A stretch of DNA of 64,000 nt. Origin: Drosophila pseudoobscura. Its lineage: Eukaryota > Arthropoda > Insecta > Diptera > Drosophilidae. The stretch spans positions 7,192,001 to 7,256,000 of the forward strand of contig NC_046683.1 in NCBI RefSeq assembly GCF_009870125.1, in the 5' to 3' direction. The notes beneath the pieces are model-generated. The model was given only the letters and a program-made list of their open reading frames with translations, searched no databases and was not told where the DNA came from. The position numbers and the translations under genes are program-made. Below, piece by piece: positions 19,216 through 32,078 of this stretch (its first letter is position 1; each line of letters begins with the position of its first letter).

Positions 19216-22200
19216 TACAGTAGGCACTGAGACAATGGCAGGGCAAAATGGGTGTCTCTGGAATGCGTTTGTGAGCCGCTTTTAACTCCCATTCTGCATA
19301 TATATCGATGGATAGATCCGTTGTAGGGGCTGTTAGGACACTGTTGTGGGAAACTCTTTCGTGAGCTGATATTTAAACGATGTTTTAGCAGCTCGAACTG
19401 GACACTATCGATCAGCATCGCTTCAGAGCAAAGGCAAGGAGTTCGAGATGCTATACAAGATATGTATATCTTTGGCTATATGACATTATACTGTCCGAAA
19501 AGAGAGCCGATAGCATCGGCTATCTATCGAAGAACTGAAGCACTATTTGTGACAAAATAATCAATAATCAACTGATTCATCAAAATACATTTTTATTTTT
19601 ATTTAAAATTGGTTTTAAATTACCAAAGTTCCTGATTAATAGGAAAATGCAGATCGAAAGCGAGTCAATATAATTTGAAAGCACTCACAAAGTCAGCTCT
19701 TGTTGCATTTAAATGGTGGATGGTGCGCAGTCCGCAAGAACAAATCCTGAAATACAAATGGGCAACAACGAAGCAAAGGATAATCCAAGTACTGAAATAA
19801 ATGCCAGAACAACTAACCCAAGGTGGGGCTCTTGGGGGGGGGAGGGGATGGTATGCATTTGAATAACTCCCATGACAGATATAGAAGATGCAATTTGAGC
19901 ATAATTGAAATGCAAATCGTACAAGTGGACCATTGCAGACCGTATCGGATGGGGTGAGGCAATGCGGATGTGTGATAGTAGTAATGATTTCCAGCAGGCA
20001 GTTGCTTCCACCGCAAATTTCAATTTTCTGAGCAAATCATACGTAAACTTTTCCGAAGGATGGTCCCTGTAATCAGTGAAGCATTTGACTTGGCCTTTCA
20101 TCATCCAGTCTACCGTCCCATGCCATGTACCATCCCATTCGGGTCGGACGTGAACTCCTTGGCGACACTGTGGCTGCCACAGAAACTTTTTGCCGGCCAA
20201 TCACCAAGAATCGCTCGGCCCCTTTTGCCCCCCCCTCCCCCGAATGGGGTGGTTGAAACTCGTTACTTGTAAATAAATAAAAGGCGAAATTACAAAATTA
20301 TTTTGACCACAAATGCTGGGAAAATGCTGTCCCGGAAAAGTGGGCGTTGCGCAAAGTGCCGACGTCAGTTGGAAAATCTTTTGGCCAAAATGTTGATGAC
20401 AACCCAAATATGGCTACTAATGCAATTATGGTGGAGCATGGGTGCGGTACTTCTGTCTATTAAAGGGTCTGGCATGGTCCTGCAATGAGATGCGGGCCCT
20501 GATGAGGGAAGCGATTTAATTGACAATGCAAATTGAATCAACATTTGTAAGTTCCTAATCGAATTAGCCAACAAAATGGCTCTCGGTTCGTTCTCTTCTT
20601 CAATGGCTTTTGTTGAGGCAGTTCTGCTACACCAAAACAGCAGCAGAAGCAGAAGCTGAAACAGGAGCAGAAACAGAAGCTCTTTGGCCATAATTCAATT
20701 TTTGATTTACCAATGACTCGGTCCCCAGGCCCGCCCCCAGAAGAGTTGAGTGGCAGGTTAGGGGATTGAGTTTTGAGGTTTTGGCTTCATTTGCAGGCCA
20801 CTCCTTTGGCTATCCTAGCTCTTTTTTTTCACTGGCACACTGCTCAGCAAATAAACTGTGCGTTTTCATTGCGGCAGTTGACTGCAGTCGGCTTGACCAC
20901 ACACACTCTTTCACAGAGAGCTCTTGCTGCAGCACGGAATGGATTTTGGAGACCTGCCCCGAGTGGACCTAACCACTGAAACGTGACTTAACTGATAAAA
21001 TGTTGCAAGTGATGGCTAACCGAATAATTTAACGCCAAAACGAAGCTGCAATGCTCTCTCTCTCTCTCCCTCTCCACTCAAGTATTTTGCAGATTTTGTT
21101 GCCTACTTTCGGGGTTGCTTAATAATAGGAAAGGAAACTCTCGAGCTCTAGTGATTTGGGTTTCTTTTAGGCATTTTTTTTTTGAATTCTTATGGGGAAA
21201 CTCCTCAATTAAACAGTACCGGCTCGTGGGTACTACTCGTTGCGGTCAGAGTATGCGAAGGCCTGCTGCAGACAGTAATCATTTCGCTTAGGCCAGAAAC
21301 GGTTGGCCTTTGGGCGACTGTTGAGTGAGATGCCACCTGTTGGTGAATTGAGGGCAAAACACCCGAATCTCCTGCCTGGCCCATCCACGCGCCCATCACG
21401 GCCCTTGCCTCTGAAGCCTTCGTCAGACAATCCCCGACATTAAGACGCTGGCAATGTGTAATAACTGGCAGCTTGAGATGAAGGACAAGAGCCAAAGCCA
21501 GAGCCACGACTAGGGCTGAAGATGGAGATTGAAAAGCAGCCTGGGCGTGAGAGTGGGCACGGGAGTGGCACTGGAGTGGGGGGTGACAGGCTGTGCTGCT
21601 GAGCTAGCAGAGGAGCATCAGCATCAGATTCAGCAGTGGCTAAGAATGTGACAATGCTGAGCCCATTTGACATGAGCATGATATAATAAAAACCGCAAAC
21701 AAGTAATGCCTACGTCCCGTCTCCATCTCCGTCGCTTTTTTTTTTTGCTCGGCATCCACTGAGGTCCAAGGCGCAGATAACAACGACTGCGAGAGCCGGG
21801 ACGGGTGGGTGAAAGGAGCTGATGACTATTCAAGTGCTGTTGTCAGGTCATCCAGTGGCACATCCTGAGCCAGAAGCGGGGCCAGTGGCATGAAGCATGC
21901 CGTTATCCTTTTGCGTGATTAAGCCACAAGTGCGTGACATTTTAATGCGACATTTATGCTCCGGACAAGAGATTATTATTGAAAATGCGCGCCCAGTCTC
22001 GCGTGACACCATCAACAAGGATAACAGGAGGAGCAGTGCCATCCAGCGGCAAGGATAACAACACAAGTTGCTTAACGCCACCCCCCCCCGCCCAGAGCTT
22101 ATATATACTCGTATATTTATTTTCCCATTTGACACCCAAGTGACAACTTTTGTTCAGTTCGGCCACTCCCCAAGCAGCCTCCATGTGCCATCATAATCTG

Positions 22201-23439
22201 CTGACATGGCTGATCTCTGGCCCAGGCTTTCCCAGGAGCTGATGAAGATGAAATGAAGTTCGTGGAAAACCTCAAATATTTAATTAAAAGAAACCGCAAC
22301 ACGGTGCACAATTGACAAATGTCGGCGGTGGCCTGGCGGTTCCTCTGCTTATAATTGATGCACCCCCAATTGAAGTAATGGATACCTTAAGTAGACTTGC
22401 AACACTCACACAGACAATACAAGTAATCATTTAAGCTATATTACACTCGAAGGAGCAAATGTACATATATTGTACAAAGGAATAGAGAGAGAGTGTAATC
22501 GATACTGTGAAGAAGAGTTCCTCAGAGCAGCCAAATCGATTCTTGATGTTTTGTGGGTCCTTGGCTTCGAGTGCAGGGCTTTGCCGGGGGTGGGGCACAT
22601 GCACTTGTACAAAGGAAGCGGAAGCTGCTCGGTAGCTTGGGTAATCGATATGTTTCAGAGTGCTTGTTATCGAAGAATGGATGGTAATAGCTTTCAAGAT
22701 GAGTGAAAACAGCAACATGGACAGTTGATAAACAAAGTATGTGTCTTAAGACAAAAGCCAATACTCTTATAAGATATTTGTGATGTAAAAGCCAAGGTAT
22801 ATTTTTAATATACCATGATTGAGAGGATAAGTACTGGCTTTTCCCATATATATCTCTCTAGTTGCTTTCATCTTATCGTATCGCTCATGTCCTCGTCGTT
22901 TCATTCGAAACAAATGTGTTCGTCGTAGTCGAATAGGACGTCGAATAGGACGTAGTCTTTCGCTGAAAAACCTCAAAGAATCACTCGGATAGAAGCCAAA
23001 TTTGTCCTTTTGTTGCCAAGGATTATGGCTGGATGTGTTTCTACCTAGTATCCTTGCTGGTAATTGGAACAGTACAATAATTAATACATCAAATGATTTG
23101 TGTTTTTCGCTTGTCAATTTAATTATATTGCTTAATTAAATAATTACTTTTGTGCTGAATGACCAAATGCACGGCCCTGTCATCCACAGATACATTCAAT
23201 GGTTAATTTGACAATCACATAAAATATTTGAAAGCCTTTTTTTTTAAAAGGCATTGACTGGTATTTTGCAGATTTATTAATTAAAGGCCCTAATACAAGC
23301 CTCGAAGATTACTTGAAAAAAATGTAGAAAAAAGTGAGCGGGAACGTTGCATATTTTATATGATTTTTGGTATCGCTGTTAGCAAAACGATCGAGTTTCG
23401 AACTGCTTGGTGGATTTTGATATCTTGGATTTACTTTAG

Positions 23440-23640
23440 ATTTTTTGGCACGCGTGCACACTGCACGAGGAGGAGTGTGTGAGAGAGAGATGGAGAGTGC
23501 CTAGGCGCGTGGACAGGGGTAGGACTTCTGGCTATCAGAATGATCCGATCCGATCCAGATTCGGTGATCTGCTAGATATGATTATTCTCTATGCTCTTCG
23601 AGTACCGGGTATACAAAAGTTGGTGCATTCATTTGGGCTA
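23440..23640. mobile_element. Dispersed repeat fragment (transposon-derived, family uncertain)
   Basis: The arrangement CTTCTGGCTATCAGAATGA, GATCCGATCCGATCC, then CTCTTCGAGTACCGGGTATA is of a type found repeatedly in fly genomes. A related CTCTTTGAGTACC plus GATCAGATCGGATT block occurs at about 29998-30042. No coding capacity is seen. Confidence 0.35.
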
Positions 23641-24011
23641 TTTCCGATTTCCATTGTGCGTGCTATGGAAAATTCCCGCCCAGTGTGTTTTGTCCGCGGC
23701 GTCTCCACTCTGAGTCCCTGCACAGAATCTTCCACATGAAAGGCCCCTTTGTCGGACGGCGGACTCCTTGCCAACCTCGAAATGCTGTTGAAAACCCTTT
23801 CTGGTAACTTAAGCTTCAATTTCGACTCTATTAGGGAACTTACCCGTACTCCGAATCCATGTTCCGAGTGTGTATGCTCTTTTGCTGGTGCAGTCGGTAG
23901 GCGGCCTGGCATGCCGATGGGGCCGGGACCTGCCTTATGGCATCGCATTTTACCTTGACGGGAGCACTGGGACTGCCGCCTGTTTCTAACCAAGATGGGC
24001 CACTGGCCCCT

Positions 24012-24042
24012 ACTGCCACTGCCACTGCCACTGCCACTGCCA
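24012..24042 (+). repeat. ACTGCC hexamer array
   Basis: About five tandem copies of ACTGCC in non-coding sequence. Confidence 0.85.
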
Positions 24043-25307
24043 CGGTCTGTAAGCTACTTGAAGGAAATGTGTTGCATAGTTTAAGGATGCTGCACAAAGA
24101 GCAGCAGCAGCAGCAACAGCAGCAGACGCCAGGAGCCAGGAGCTAGGAGCCAGGACCTGGAGTAGCAGCAACGGGACTATCAACTATAGTCGAGGAAATT
24201 ACTTTTAACATTTCGAATGCCGTCTCCGGGAAAGCTGGCCCCCGCACCCTGCACCCCGCACCACACTCCCGCCGGGGCAGCCGCCGAGCAGACAGCAGCA
24301 CAAAGTGTGTATTTATATTTAAAAAAAAAAGGAGAAAACGAATGAAATAAAGTTAAAAAGAACGCGAGTAGATGGAGGTTGGAAGAGTAAAGCAAATGAA
24401 AAACAGGAAAATTATTTGATTTTTATGCATTTCACTTAAGCAACAAAAAGGGGCTCCACAGCTCCATCGCCAGCTCCAGCGCCAGCGACGAAGATGAAGA
24501 CAGAAGACAGAAGTAGCAGCAGCAGCCCGATGGAGGAGCTCAAGAAGCGTGGAGCATGGCAAGTGCAGGGGCAGGAACAGCAAGGACACCAAGAAAAAAC
24601 CCCTCTAGAGCTGGAACTGGAGCTGTAGCTGGAGCTGGAGGGGACATGCATGCATTATAGATGAACTTGCCGGCGAACGAAATAAAGCAAATAAATGCAA
24701 TCAGGAATAATAATTCCAGGGGCCAAGACAGCCGTCGGAACGGGATAACTTGATTTCCCATTACATGCCGTGGGAAATCCCCCCCTTGTCCCCCCTGTCC
24801 CGTCGCCGTTCCCGGGCAATCCCCCCGGAACGCATAAACAACGATTTCCATGGATCGAAACTCCATGGGTTTTTTTTTTTGTTTTTTTTTGTGAGGGAGA
24901 GGCCAGGTCATGCACTTGGCTCGTAAATAAAGCCAAAAGCCTATCTTCAGGGCTCTGCCCACAACAAGGTGGAGCCGTAGAGCCGAAAAGGAAAAACCGA
25001 TGAAAAAGAGGCGCCACAAGGACTACACTTTGTGTTTTTCACTTGGAAAAACTTAATTATGCATGGTTAACACGAAAACTCAATAAATTTTCAAATAAAT
25101 TCACATGCGGCAGAGGGCGCCAGAACAAAAAAAAAAAGTAACAACCACAGGAAAATGGGGGAAATCTCCGTCTCACCGTGTATGTAAATTTTATTTGCCA
25201 AAGGATTTTTCACCAAGTTTCCTGCCACACAGCCGACTCTCTGTTGCATTTAGATTTATTTGCAACGTGTGTGTTATGTAAAACCTATTAGGCAGCGGGT
25301 GGGTCCA

Positions 25308-25325
25308 GGGGGGGGGGGGGGGGGG
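25308..25325 (+). repeat. 18-base poly-G tract
   Basis: Uninterrupted G run in non-coding DNA, similar in kind to the C runs at 15130 and 28971. Confidence 0.8.
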
Positions 25326-26867
25326 CGCAGTGGGAGGGCCAGCCCCAACTGTTGCGCCAATCGGGTGGCAAATGAAGCGAGTGGGAGGGAGTCGGCGGCG
25401 GAGGCGGAGGCGAATTCGAAGGAGAGCCCTGCCACCTTTACGCTCCAAACTAATCGCCTGTTGAAAATGCCTCTCGCACTGCCGCCCAGAATTTATTGAG
25501 TTCTCATATTGAGCAATGCTATAAAAATAATGAAGCAAAGCCATGGGACCTGGGCACAGGGAGGTTGTGTATGGAAAAGCCTCTGGTTGATGCGGTACAT
25601 CCAGCATCGAAGCATTTCCCTTTGAAGATGGGAACGATTTCAGGCAGAGGCACAGCAAATGGTGGCATTTCAGGAATCAAAAGATCAGAAATCAAGAATT
25701 AACATAAAGCAGGAGATGGCAGATCCTTCAAGATATGTATGAACCACCTCCAAACGGATTATCCCAAATTGAGAGAAAGTTAATTGGTGACCCCCCAAAA
25801 GAACTTACCTTCTTGGTGACCCCGCTCTTAAGGTGCACAGACAGTGGCACAGATCGGAACCACTAGAACCGAATGCAGTACAGGGCACACTCGCTGTCGT
25901 CGACAGCCGGCTTACCCGAAGCCCACGGAGCTTAGCGTGTGTCCTGGACAGGACACCCAAGGGAGAAGTTCAACAACGATATGGGAGGGAGGCGGAGAGG
26001 ATGCTGTGAATACTTTGGAAAAAGTGGCAGGAGAAGCAAAAAGTGAAATGAAGCCGAAAGGCAAATAGAGCATAAATTACGCAAATCCAACACGACACTT
26101 TACAGCGTCGACTCTGGGTGGCACTGGTACTGGCAGAGCGGCAGAGTGGCACTGTGGAAGTGGAAGTGGGGGTGTGGCAGCCAACTCGCCCACAGCATGC
26201 GTATGTGTGTGTGGGTGTGTGCGCATGAGGCATGCAGCATGCAGTATGAGGACAACAACAGGAAGAGCAACAAATAAGTTAAGTCAAAGTCGAAAAAGCA
26301 AACAAACATGACAAAACGAGAGAGATGGCAGTCGCAGTAGAGTTGCACACACACGAGCCAGCCATCTCGCTTGCACGCTGCAACAGCAACAGCAGCAGCA
26401 GCAAAAGTGTGGCATGCAATCAGGCGCCAAATGCTCAAGTGTCTCATTGTCAGCATGTTGCATGCAGCAGCAGCAGCAGTAGCAGCGGCAGTGCGGGGCA
26501 TGCCCGTACGGGGCGAGGCCAATGGAAAATAAAGTAAAATGAACAGCAACAGCAGCAGCAGCAGCTCCTGTGGAAACAGCAACAAGAAAGGACGAATCAT
26601 TTGATGCTCTTTCAGGTGGTTATAGTCATCCGATACTAAGGAAAAGTAAATCGGACTACAAGTATACTTGTTTTCCGAAAGATCCTCTCCAGTCCAAGCC
26701 CATCGACGATGATCCAATCTTCCTGTTTGCCTTCTTTCCGGGCATTGCAAACCTCTTGTCGCGCTCACACATGCTGCACTTTGCAAGGGTGCCAAAAAAT
26801 GTTAAAGCAAGTAAATAAACATTGTATGCCATTATCAGGCACTGTCAGAGACAACAACAACAGCAAC

Positions 26868-26910
26868 AGGAGGAGCAGCAGGAGCAGCAGGAGCAGCAGG
26901 AGCAGGAGCT
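26868..26910 (+). repeat. AGGAGCAGC-type tandem repeat
   Basis: Imperfect 9-base units of GGAGCAGCA. They create long open frames by lacking stops but no recognisable protein. Confidence 0.75.
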
Positions 26911-28970
26911 GCAGCAACAATCAACAGCACCAGGCAACATAATTTGCAGTTGCAACTGAGAACTTTTCAATGGTTTGAAGCTGAAAAAGCTGACAGGCCC
27001 CGAACCTTGCCTTTCCTACCAAAAAAAAAAAAAAAACACAAAAAAAAAACAGAACCAAAAATAACTAAAGAGAAGGGCAAACAAGAAGGCACCAGTGCAT
27101 GTCCTGGACAGTGGCACAAGTCCGATTTGGCTTTGGTTTGAAAATAGGCTTCAGAATGGTCCATTTGTCAGGGTTTTTATATCCTCAGGGTATCGTTTGC
27201 ATTAAACGGTTTTTGCTCCTATTATTCAATCCTGGAATCTATTAATTTGTGCCATTTCGTTATAGAACTCTTGACCTGACTCTTTCAGATACTCCCCACA
27301 TATTTTGTAAGGCATAAAGACATAAATCAGTTAAAAGAATACACTTTGAATAGGGCCTTAGATAGGTATTCATCTCATGGAATAGTTTTATGCTTTAGCA
27401 TTACAAGAAGTAAAGCAAAACTCACCAGTCCATGGATCTATTAACGAATTCTGAGAATCTGGTTCAATTATGTATAAATGCTTTCAGCCAAATTGATATC
27501 CCTTCGAGGTAAAGAATTAATTTATTCGAATGCAGAATATACGAATTTTCAACAAAAAAGTCTTCCACACACGCTCTACGTCAAAAGTCAATCAATTTTC
27601 CAATCGATGGTCCACTGTGCTCGTGATGGTCTGCTCTGTAGCTGCCGGCAAAGTAAAGTCCATTGCCAGGCATAAAGCCCGGATATGCCGGCGAACCTGA
27701 AACTGTGTCTGTGTGTGTGTGTGTGTGTGCCTGTTTTGAATGCATGTGTTAGTGTGTGTGTGTGTGTGTGGGCGTATATATGTATATGGGTTTTTGTATG
27801 CAACTGCATGGTTGAACAGTCAATGGCGGTGTAGCCCCAAAAGGCCGGAAGTGCAGTCGAGCAACAACGATTGCCAACGGACTGTACGTGTATGTGTATG
27901 TGTATGTGCATGTGTTTGTGCTGGTGTGTGTGTGGCTAAACAAAAGTGGCACAACGAGCCAAAGTTGGGGCTTAAAACAACAGCGAAAAAAAAAGAAGCA
28001 AACGACCCCAACGAAACGAAAAGAAAAGCCAACAACACAAGTTGACATAGAAATTGTACAAACTGAAAATGATTTGTGTGCCCCACACTCTCGACCCAAC
28101 ACACAGCCACACAGCCACACAAGCACAAAGCCAAAGCCAAAGCCAAAGATCTATAAACATGGATAGCTGGTTGCACGAGTACGTGTGGATATAGTGCATC
28201 AAGGAACAGGTAAGTCCTGTCTCAACCACTGCTTCGGACAGACAACCAACCATACAGTGTTTTCCAACCTCATTATCTGTTTGATTATTTCTACTTACGT
28301 CATAAATACTTCATTCCTTGTACAGTCCTTGTGTGTGTACAACTGCTGCTTAAAAGTCTCTAGCGAGTAGTTCTTAAACAGTTATAAACTATCAATGCCA
28401 TAGAGGGAACCTTCCAGATTTACCCTACGAAAAGATTTTTTCGTTTAAGTTATCATTAGGCCAAAGTATTCAAAGTAATCTTTCTACAAATATAAAACCG
28501 TTTAGGACAAGGCCATGTTTGAGCTTTCAAATAGAATCTTTGCTCTTTAAGCAACCCACTATGGAAGTGAATGGCCCCTGGTCCTGTGCCTTGTCCTGGT
28601 CCTGTGTCTGTGCCTGGTCTTGGTGCCTCCAACCAATGATGCACAAGTGAGGGAGACACAGAGGAGGAGGAAGGGAGGAACCAACCGAGTTGGCAGTACC
28701 AACATCAGACAGTCGAAATTGCAAATTATGTTTTCGGTAGTCGTCGGCGCCAGCACTGGGTGGAGGGGGCGGAGGTGCAGGAGGGACCGACGCCCCGGGA
28801 TGGCAGCGGTCTGTCTACGCTTTCAGCCGCGCTCTAATTATGCAAACTACCTGCTGTTACTCAATTAATCTTGATTACGTTTGTGTTATCCAAATACAAT
28901 TATTTTGGTATTAATTACAGTGGCCAGCCGGCAGTGGATCCCGGGTAGCACTCGCTTCTCACTCTTCACT

Positions 28971-28999
28971 CCCCCCCCCCCCCCCCCCCCCCCCCCCCC
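28971..28999 (+). repeat. 29-base poly-C tract
   Basis: An uninterrupted C run in intergenic DNA, the same length as the intronic run at 15130-15158. Confidence 0.8.
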
Positions 29000-29896
29000 A
29001 TCGCCATGCAGACGGAGGACCACTTTTACGACCGGAAATTGTCTGGCTCGCAGGACGAAACAATGCCGGAACATCGGCCCTGCGCCTCCCCTCGCCCACG
29101 GCCACCCTCCCCACACACACAGACACACACACAATGTCCTGGCTGGTATGGCTGGCATGACTTGGCCCTGCCCCAAAACGCATTAGAGCCAAGTGTTTTG
29201 TGGGTGGGCAGCATAGCATTACCAATTCCCATTTCTATTCGTATTCGTACTCGTACTCCAATTCCAATGCCCATTTGACGCGATTCTGGACCGGCTTGCC
29301 AAGAAGGCCAAGAAGAACTTATTAGCCCAGAAAATGTTGCTTGGAGATGTCTGTGTGTGTTGACCTTAATTAGCATCCCACGAGAATGAGAGTCAAGTGA
29401 TCAGAAAAAGGCAAGGTATACGCTATTATTGTCTTCTTGATAGCTAAAAGACAGGACATCGGTGGATGTTAGTATGAAACTCTTCAAGATGTGGTAAGAT
29501 AGCCCCTATCAGTCAGTACGGTAGCCCCAGTACAACCCTTATCAGCTAATATGGACCCCCTAGATAGGGCCACATGAAAAGTATGTATGGCGCATCAGGA
29601 GAAAAGAGTCGTGCTCGAAAAAGTCAAGCATCCAAAAGTATTTCTACTTCACTCTCACAAAGATAAGAGCTAAAAAACAGACCGTTTTACTACGAGAACC
29701 TTTTTGTGTAAAGTTGATAGTTGCACTTGTTCAATAGATTCAAATGAAGGAGGAACTGAGAGAGGAAGTGAGGAAGTTTTCATTAAATTTTGTGTAATTG
29801 GTAATATTTTAACGAGTATCATTTTGTGAAGAGGCCCACAAAATGGGTCCAACCTATTCCAACCAAACAAGTCAAACGGAAAGACAAACATGTCTA

Positions 29897-30250
29897 TACC
29901 GACTCGGCTATTGATGCTATACTTTGTGGGGCCGGAAACGCTTCCTTCTGGGCGTTTCACACATTCACTTTCTCCAAAAATCTATTATAACCCCATACTC
30001 TTTGAGTACCATATCTATCAGATTACTGGATCAGATCGGATTATTTTTATAGCCAAAAGAAACAAATCGATTTGCAGTAGCCCGACGATATGTTCAGACA
30101 CGTTTTCTGTCTCTCTCGCACGCACTCTTTGTCGTGTCGTGCAATGTTAGCGGCGTCTGCCGGAGGAGAGCCATGCTGACGAAGTATCGGGTATAAATGT
30201 AGAGTTGCGGTCTCCGCAGCAACTCACAGGGTTACCCCTCGCTATTCCCA
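29897..30250. mobile_element. Helitron/INE-1-like dispersed repeat remnant
   Basis: Blocks such as GGAAACGCTTCCTTCTGGGC, CTCTCGCACGCACTCTTTG, TTAGCGGCGTCTGCCGGAGG, GTATCGGGTATAAATG and CCGCAGCAACTCACA in this order are familiar from abundant interspersed repeats of Drosophila genomes, which I attribute from memory to the INE-1/DINE-1 type. No transposase or Rep/helicase frame is present, so it is a non-autonomous relic. It lies downstream (3') of the galactosyltransferase gene. Confidence 0.5.
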
Positions 30251-30424
30251 GAAAGTATGTACAATGGTGCTCATACATTTAAGCCACACGAACTACAGCG
30301 AATTTAAAAGAAAGAATGAAAGAAAATCACCCCTCAAAAGTGCGCACGTCTTGGAGATTCAATACCAAAGCGTTGCTCCACTTTTCTTAAGCAGAAATGT
30401 CATCCCACTCAATATTAAAGTAAG

Positions 30425-30430
30425 TTTATT
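30425..30430 (-). terminator. Candidate polyadenylation signal for the galactosyltransferase gene
   Basis: AATAAA on the minus strand (TTTATT as written), about 345 bases after the stop codon at 30775. Other variants are possible closer in. Confidence 0.3.
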
Positions 30431-30774
30431 AAAACTACTAGGAATACTGGGCAAATTGTAACTTTTGTAACCATTTTTTCCGGGTGGCTTAAGTATATGA
30501 GCAGGAAATTTTGGAGATGGTTGCGGATTTTGTAATTATTTCGCTGAATATAAATTTACATAAAATGGTTATTGCTGTTTTAGAACACTGACATATAGAA
30601 CTAATTGGAGACCAGATGTAAAATAAAAACTTTTCTTGATTTTCATTTAAATTCTTGGTGTAGTTCTTGTGGCTGTGAGTGTATGAGTGTATGAGCAGCA
30701 CTGTAGTAGGAGTTTACACCGTAATCTGCGAGTATGGGGTATTCATAAGAGCTTGGTTTGTGTTGGAATCGGAA

Positions 30775-32078
30775 TTAGGTAAACATATTGTCGTAGTCGG
30801 GTATGACAAGGTCTTCGGGCCTGATTTTCTGTGGCAGTCGTTCTTCGGGCTTCTGCTTGCCCACCAGCTGGAAATCGTAGTTGAAGAAGTCAAAGACATA
30901 GAGCTGTTCGGGGTTCACATAGTGAAAGGCCACTGGATATTCGGAGAGGCAGTCCATGCACTGTCGTGTAGAGAGGATAGAGAATGCTGTAGAGGCTCCG
31001 TTGGAGGATATTAGGTATAGTCCATGCACCCTTACCGATCGAACCGAGTAGTAGGCGTACTTGTACAGCCAGAAGTCCAATCCCGAGTTGCCCGAAAGGA
31101 GCATGTCGAAGGGCAGTAGGGGGTAAAATCGGTTGCGCAACTTCGAGTCCCGCGAGTCGCCAGCTTTCACATCCAAGTTGAGCAGACAGCGGCCCATCTC
31201 CACGTCCTCGGCACTATTGTCCTCCTGCCGGCACTTTGTGCTGTCGTTCAATCCCTCAGCGAAAATACGCAGTGCCTCCCGGCTCAGAACATAGCCACTG
31301 CCACCAGACATGTAAGACTATCGATTCGCTAAGGTAAATAGTTATAGATTAGGGTTCACAAATCATTTACCTCGTTCTTGTTGTGCGCTCCGATCATCTT
31401 GAAGTTGTAGCCAAAATATATGGCCTGGTCGGGGGAGTACGGATAGAGCATATAGCGGAGATTCTCCACGAACACGTAGCTATAAAAAGTTACTCAAATC
31501 CAATAATTATTTTAGACTGGCGCTACGCTTCCGTTCCCAACCTACGTGTCATCGTCGGCCTTCATGAACCAGTCTGCCTCGTCCCGCATGTGCTGGTAGA
31601 TGTGGGTGAAGGCCTCCTTCGTCTTGCCCCAGAGCACCTCGTACTTGTCGGACTTGTTCAGCACAATGGTGGGCAGCTCGTCGTCCGACTCCGAGGTCAT
31701 GAAGTAGATCTTGTTGCACCGTTTGCCCCAGGTCCGCATCACGTGCACCGCCCTCGATTTGTGGTACTTGGGCGTGGTCAGCACCCAGCAGAGGACTCGC
31801 ACCTCGCGCCGCAGCTGCTGGGCCAGTGTCTCGTTGCTGAGCTGCCGCGGACTGTGCCCATCGGGATCGCGGGCTCCAGCCGTCATCACGTCCCAGTAGG
31901 CATAGAGTGCGATCACGGAGCTGCCGGCCACCAGGACCAGCAACAGCACCTGGCAGGATGACAGACGGCGGTGACCGACTCGCGATCCTCCCACTACGCC
32001 GCCGCCGGCACTACCCGGATAGAGCGTGGTATCGCTGAGCCGATGACGCTGCTCCAATGTGATGTAGTGCCCACCCAT
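30775..32078 (-). CDS. Core-1 beta-1,3-galactosyltransferase-like protein (GT31), four exons
   Basis: It resembles C1GalT/T-synthase, which adds galactose to GalNAc-Ser/Thr in the Golgi to make core-1 O-glycans. Exons on the minus strand are 32078-31546, 31479-31371, 31317-31036 and 30960-30775 (369 aa). The type II membrane layout shows a short cytosolic tail, one membrane segment (about 43-61) and a luminal catalytic part. Family motifs are RTWGKRCNKIYFMTSE, the metal-binding DDD at 175-177 (WFMKADDDTYVFVENL), YMSGGSGYVLSREAL, EDVEMGRCLLNL with AGDSRDS, and AFHYVNPEQLY. The ATG at 32078 has a good context (GTAGAAATGG); the open frame upstream lacks another ATG. The last intron is 75 bases, phase 0 and stop-free, but removing it restores the family spacing between YYSVRS and CMDCLSEYP. 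Flies have many C1GalT paralogues; I cannot say which this is. Confidence 0.85.

Larger units (their letters stand above)
17862..30424. other. Non-coding intergenic region with microsatellites
   Basis: I find no supportable gene. Open frames are explained by low-complexity DNA (CAG/CTG runs, CT and GT tracts). It contains CGATA/TATCGATA motifs around 19140-19530, an ACTGCC hexamer array, an 18-base G run, CAG and AGGAGCAGC repeats (26380-26910), paired GT tracts (27709-27729 and 27751-27770), a 29-base C run and two dispersed-repeat fragments. It could be intergenic or part of a large intron of a gene extending outside the window. Confidence 0.5.

Noticed and set aside
18952..19230. 92-codon plus-strand ORF, and a short minus-strand frame reading MSLEVVEEVIENM in the same place
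   Set aside because: Both are protein-like in places but short, unplaced in any family and lacking gene signals.
19709..20200. 163-codon minus-strand frame with varied composition
   Set aside because: It looks better than most, but I see no family motif, splice support or strong third-position bias, and its upstream ATG is unconvincing. A homology search would settle it.
26100..26795. 231-codon minus-strand frame with leucine-rich stretches that look like membrane segments
   Set aside because: The leucines and alanines come from CAG/CTG trinucleotide repeats; there is no family similarity or credible gene structure.
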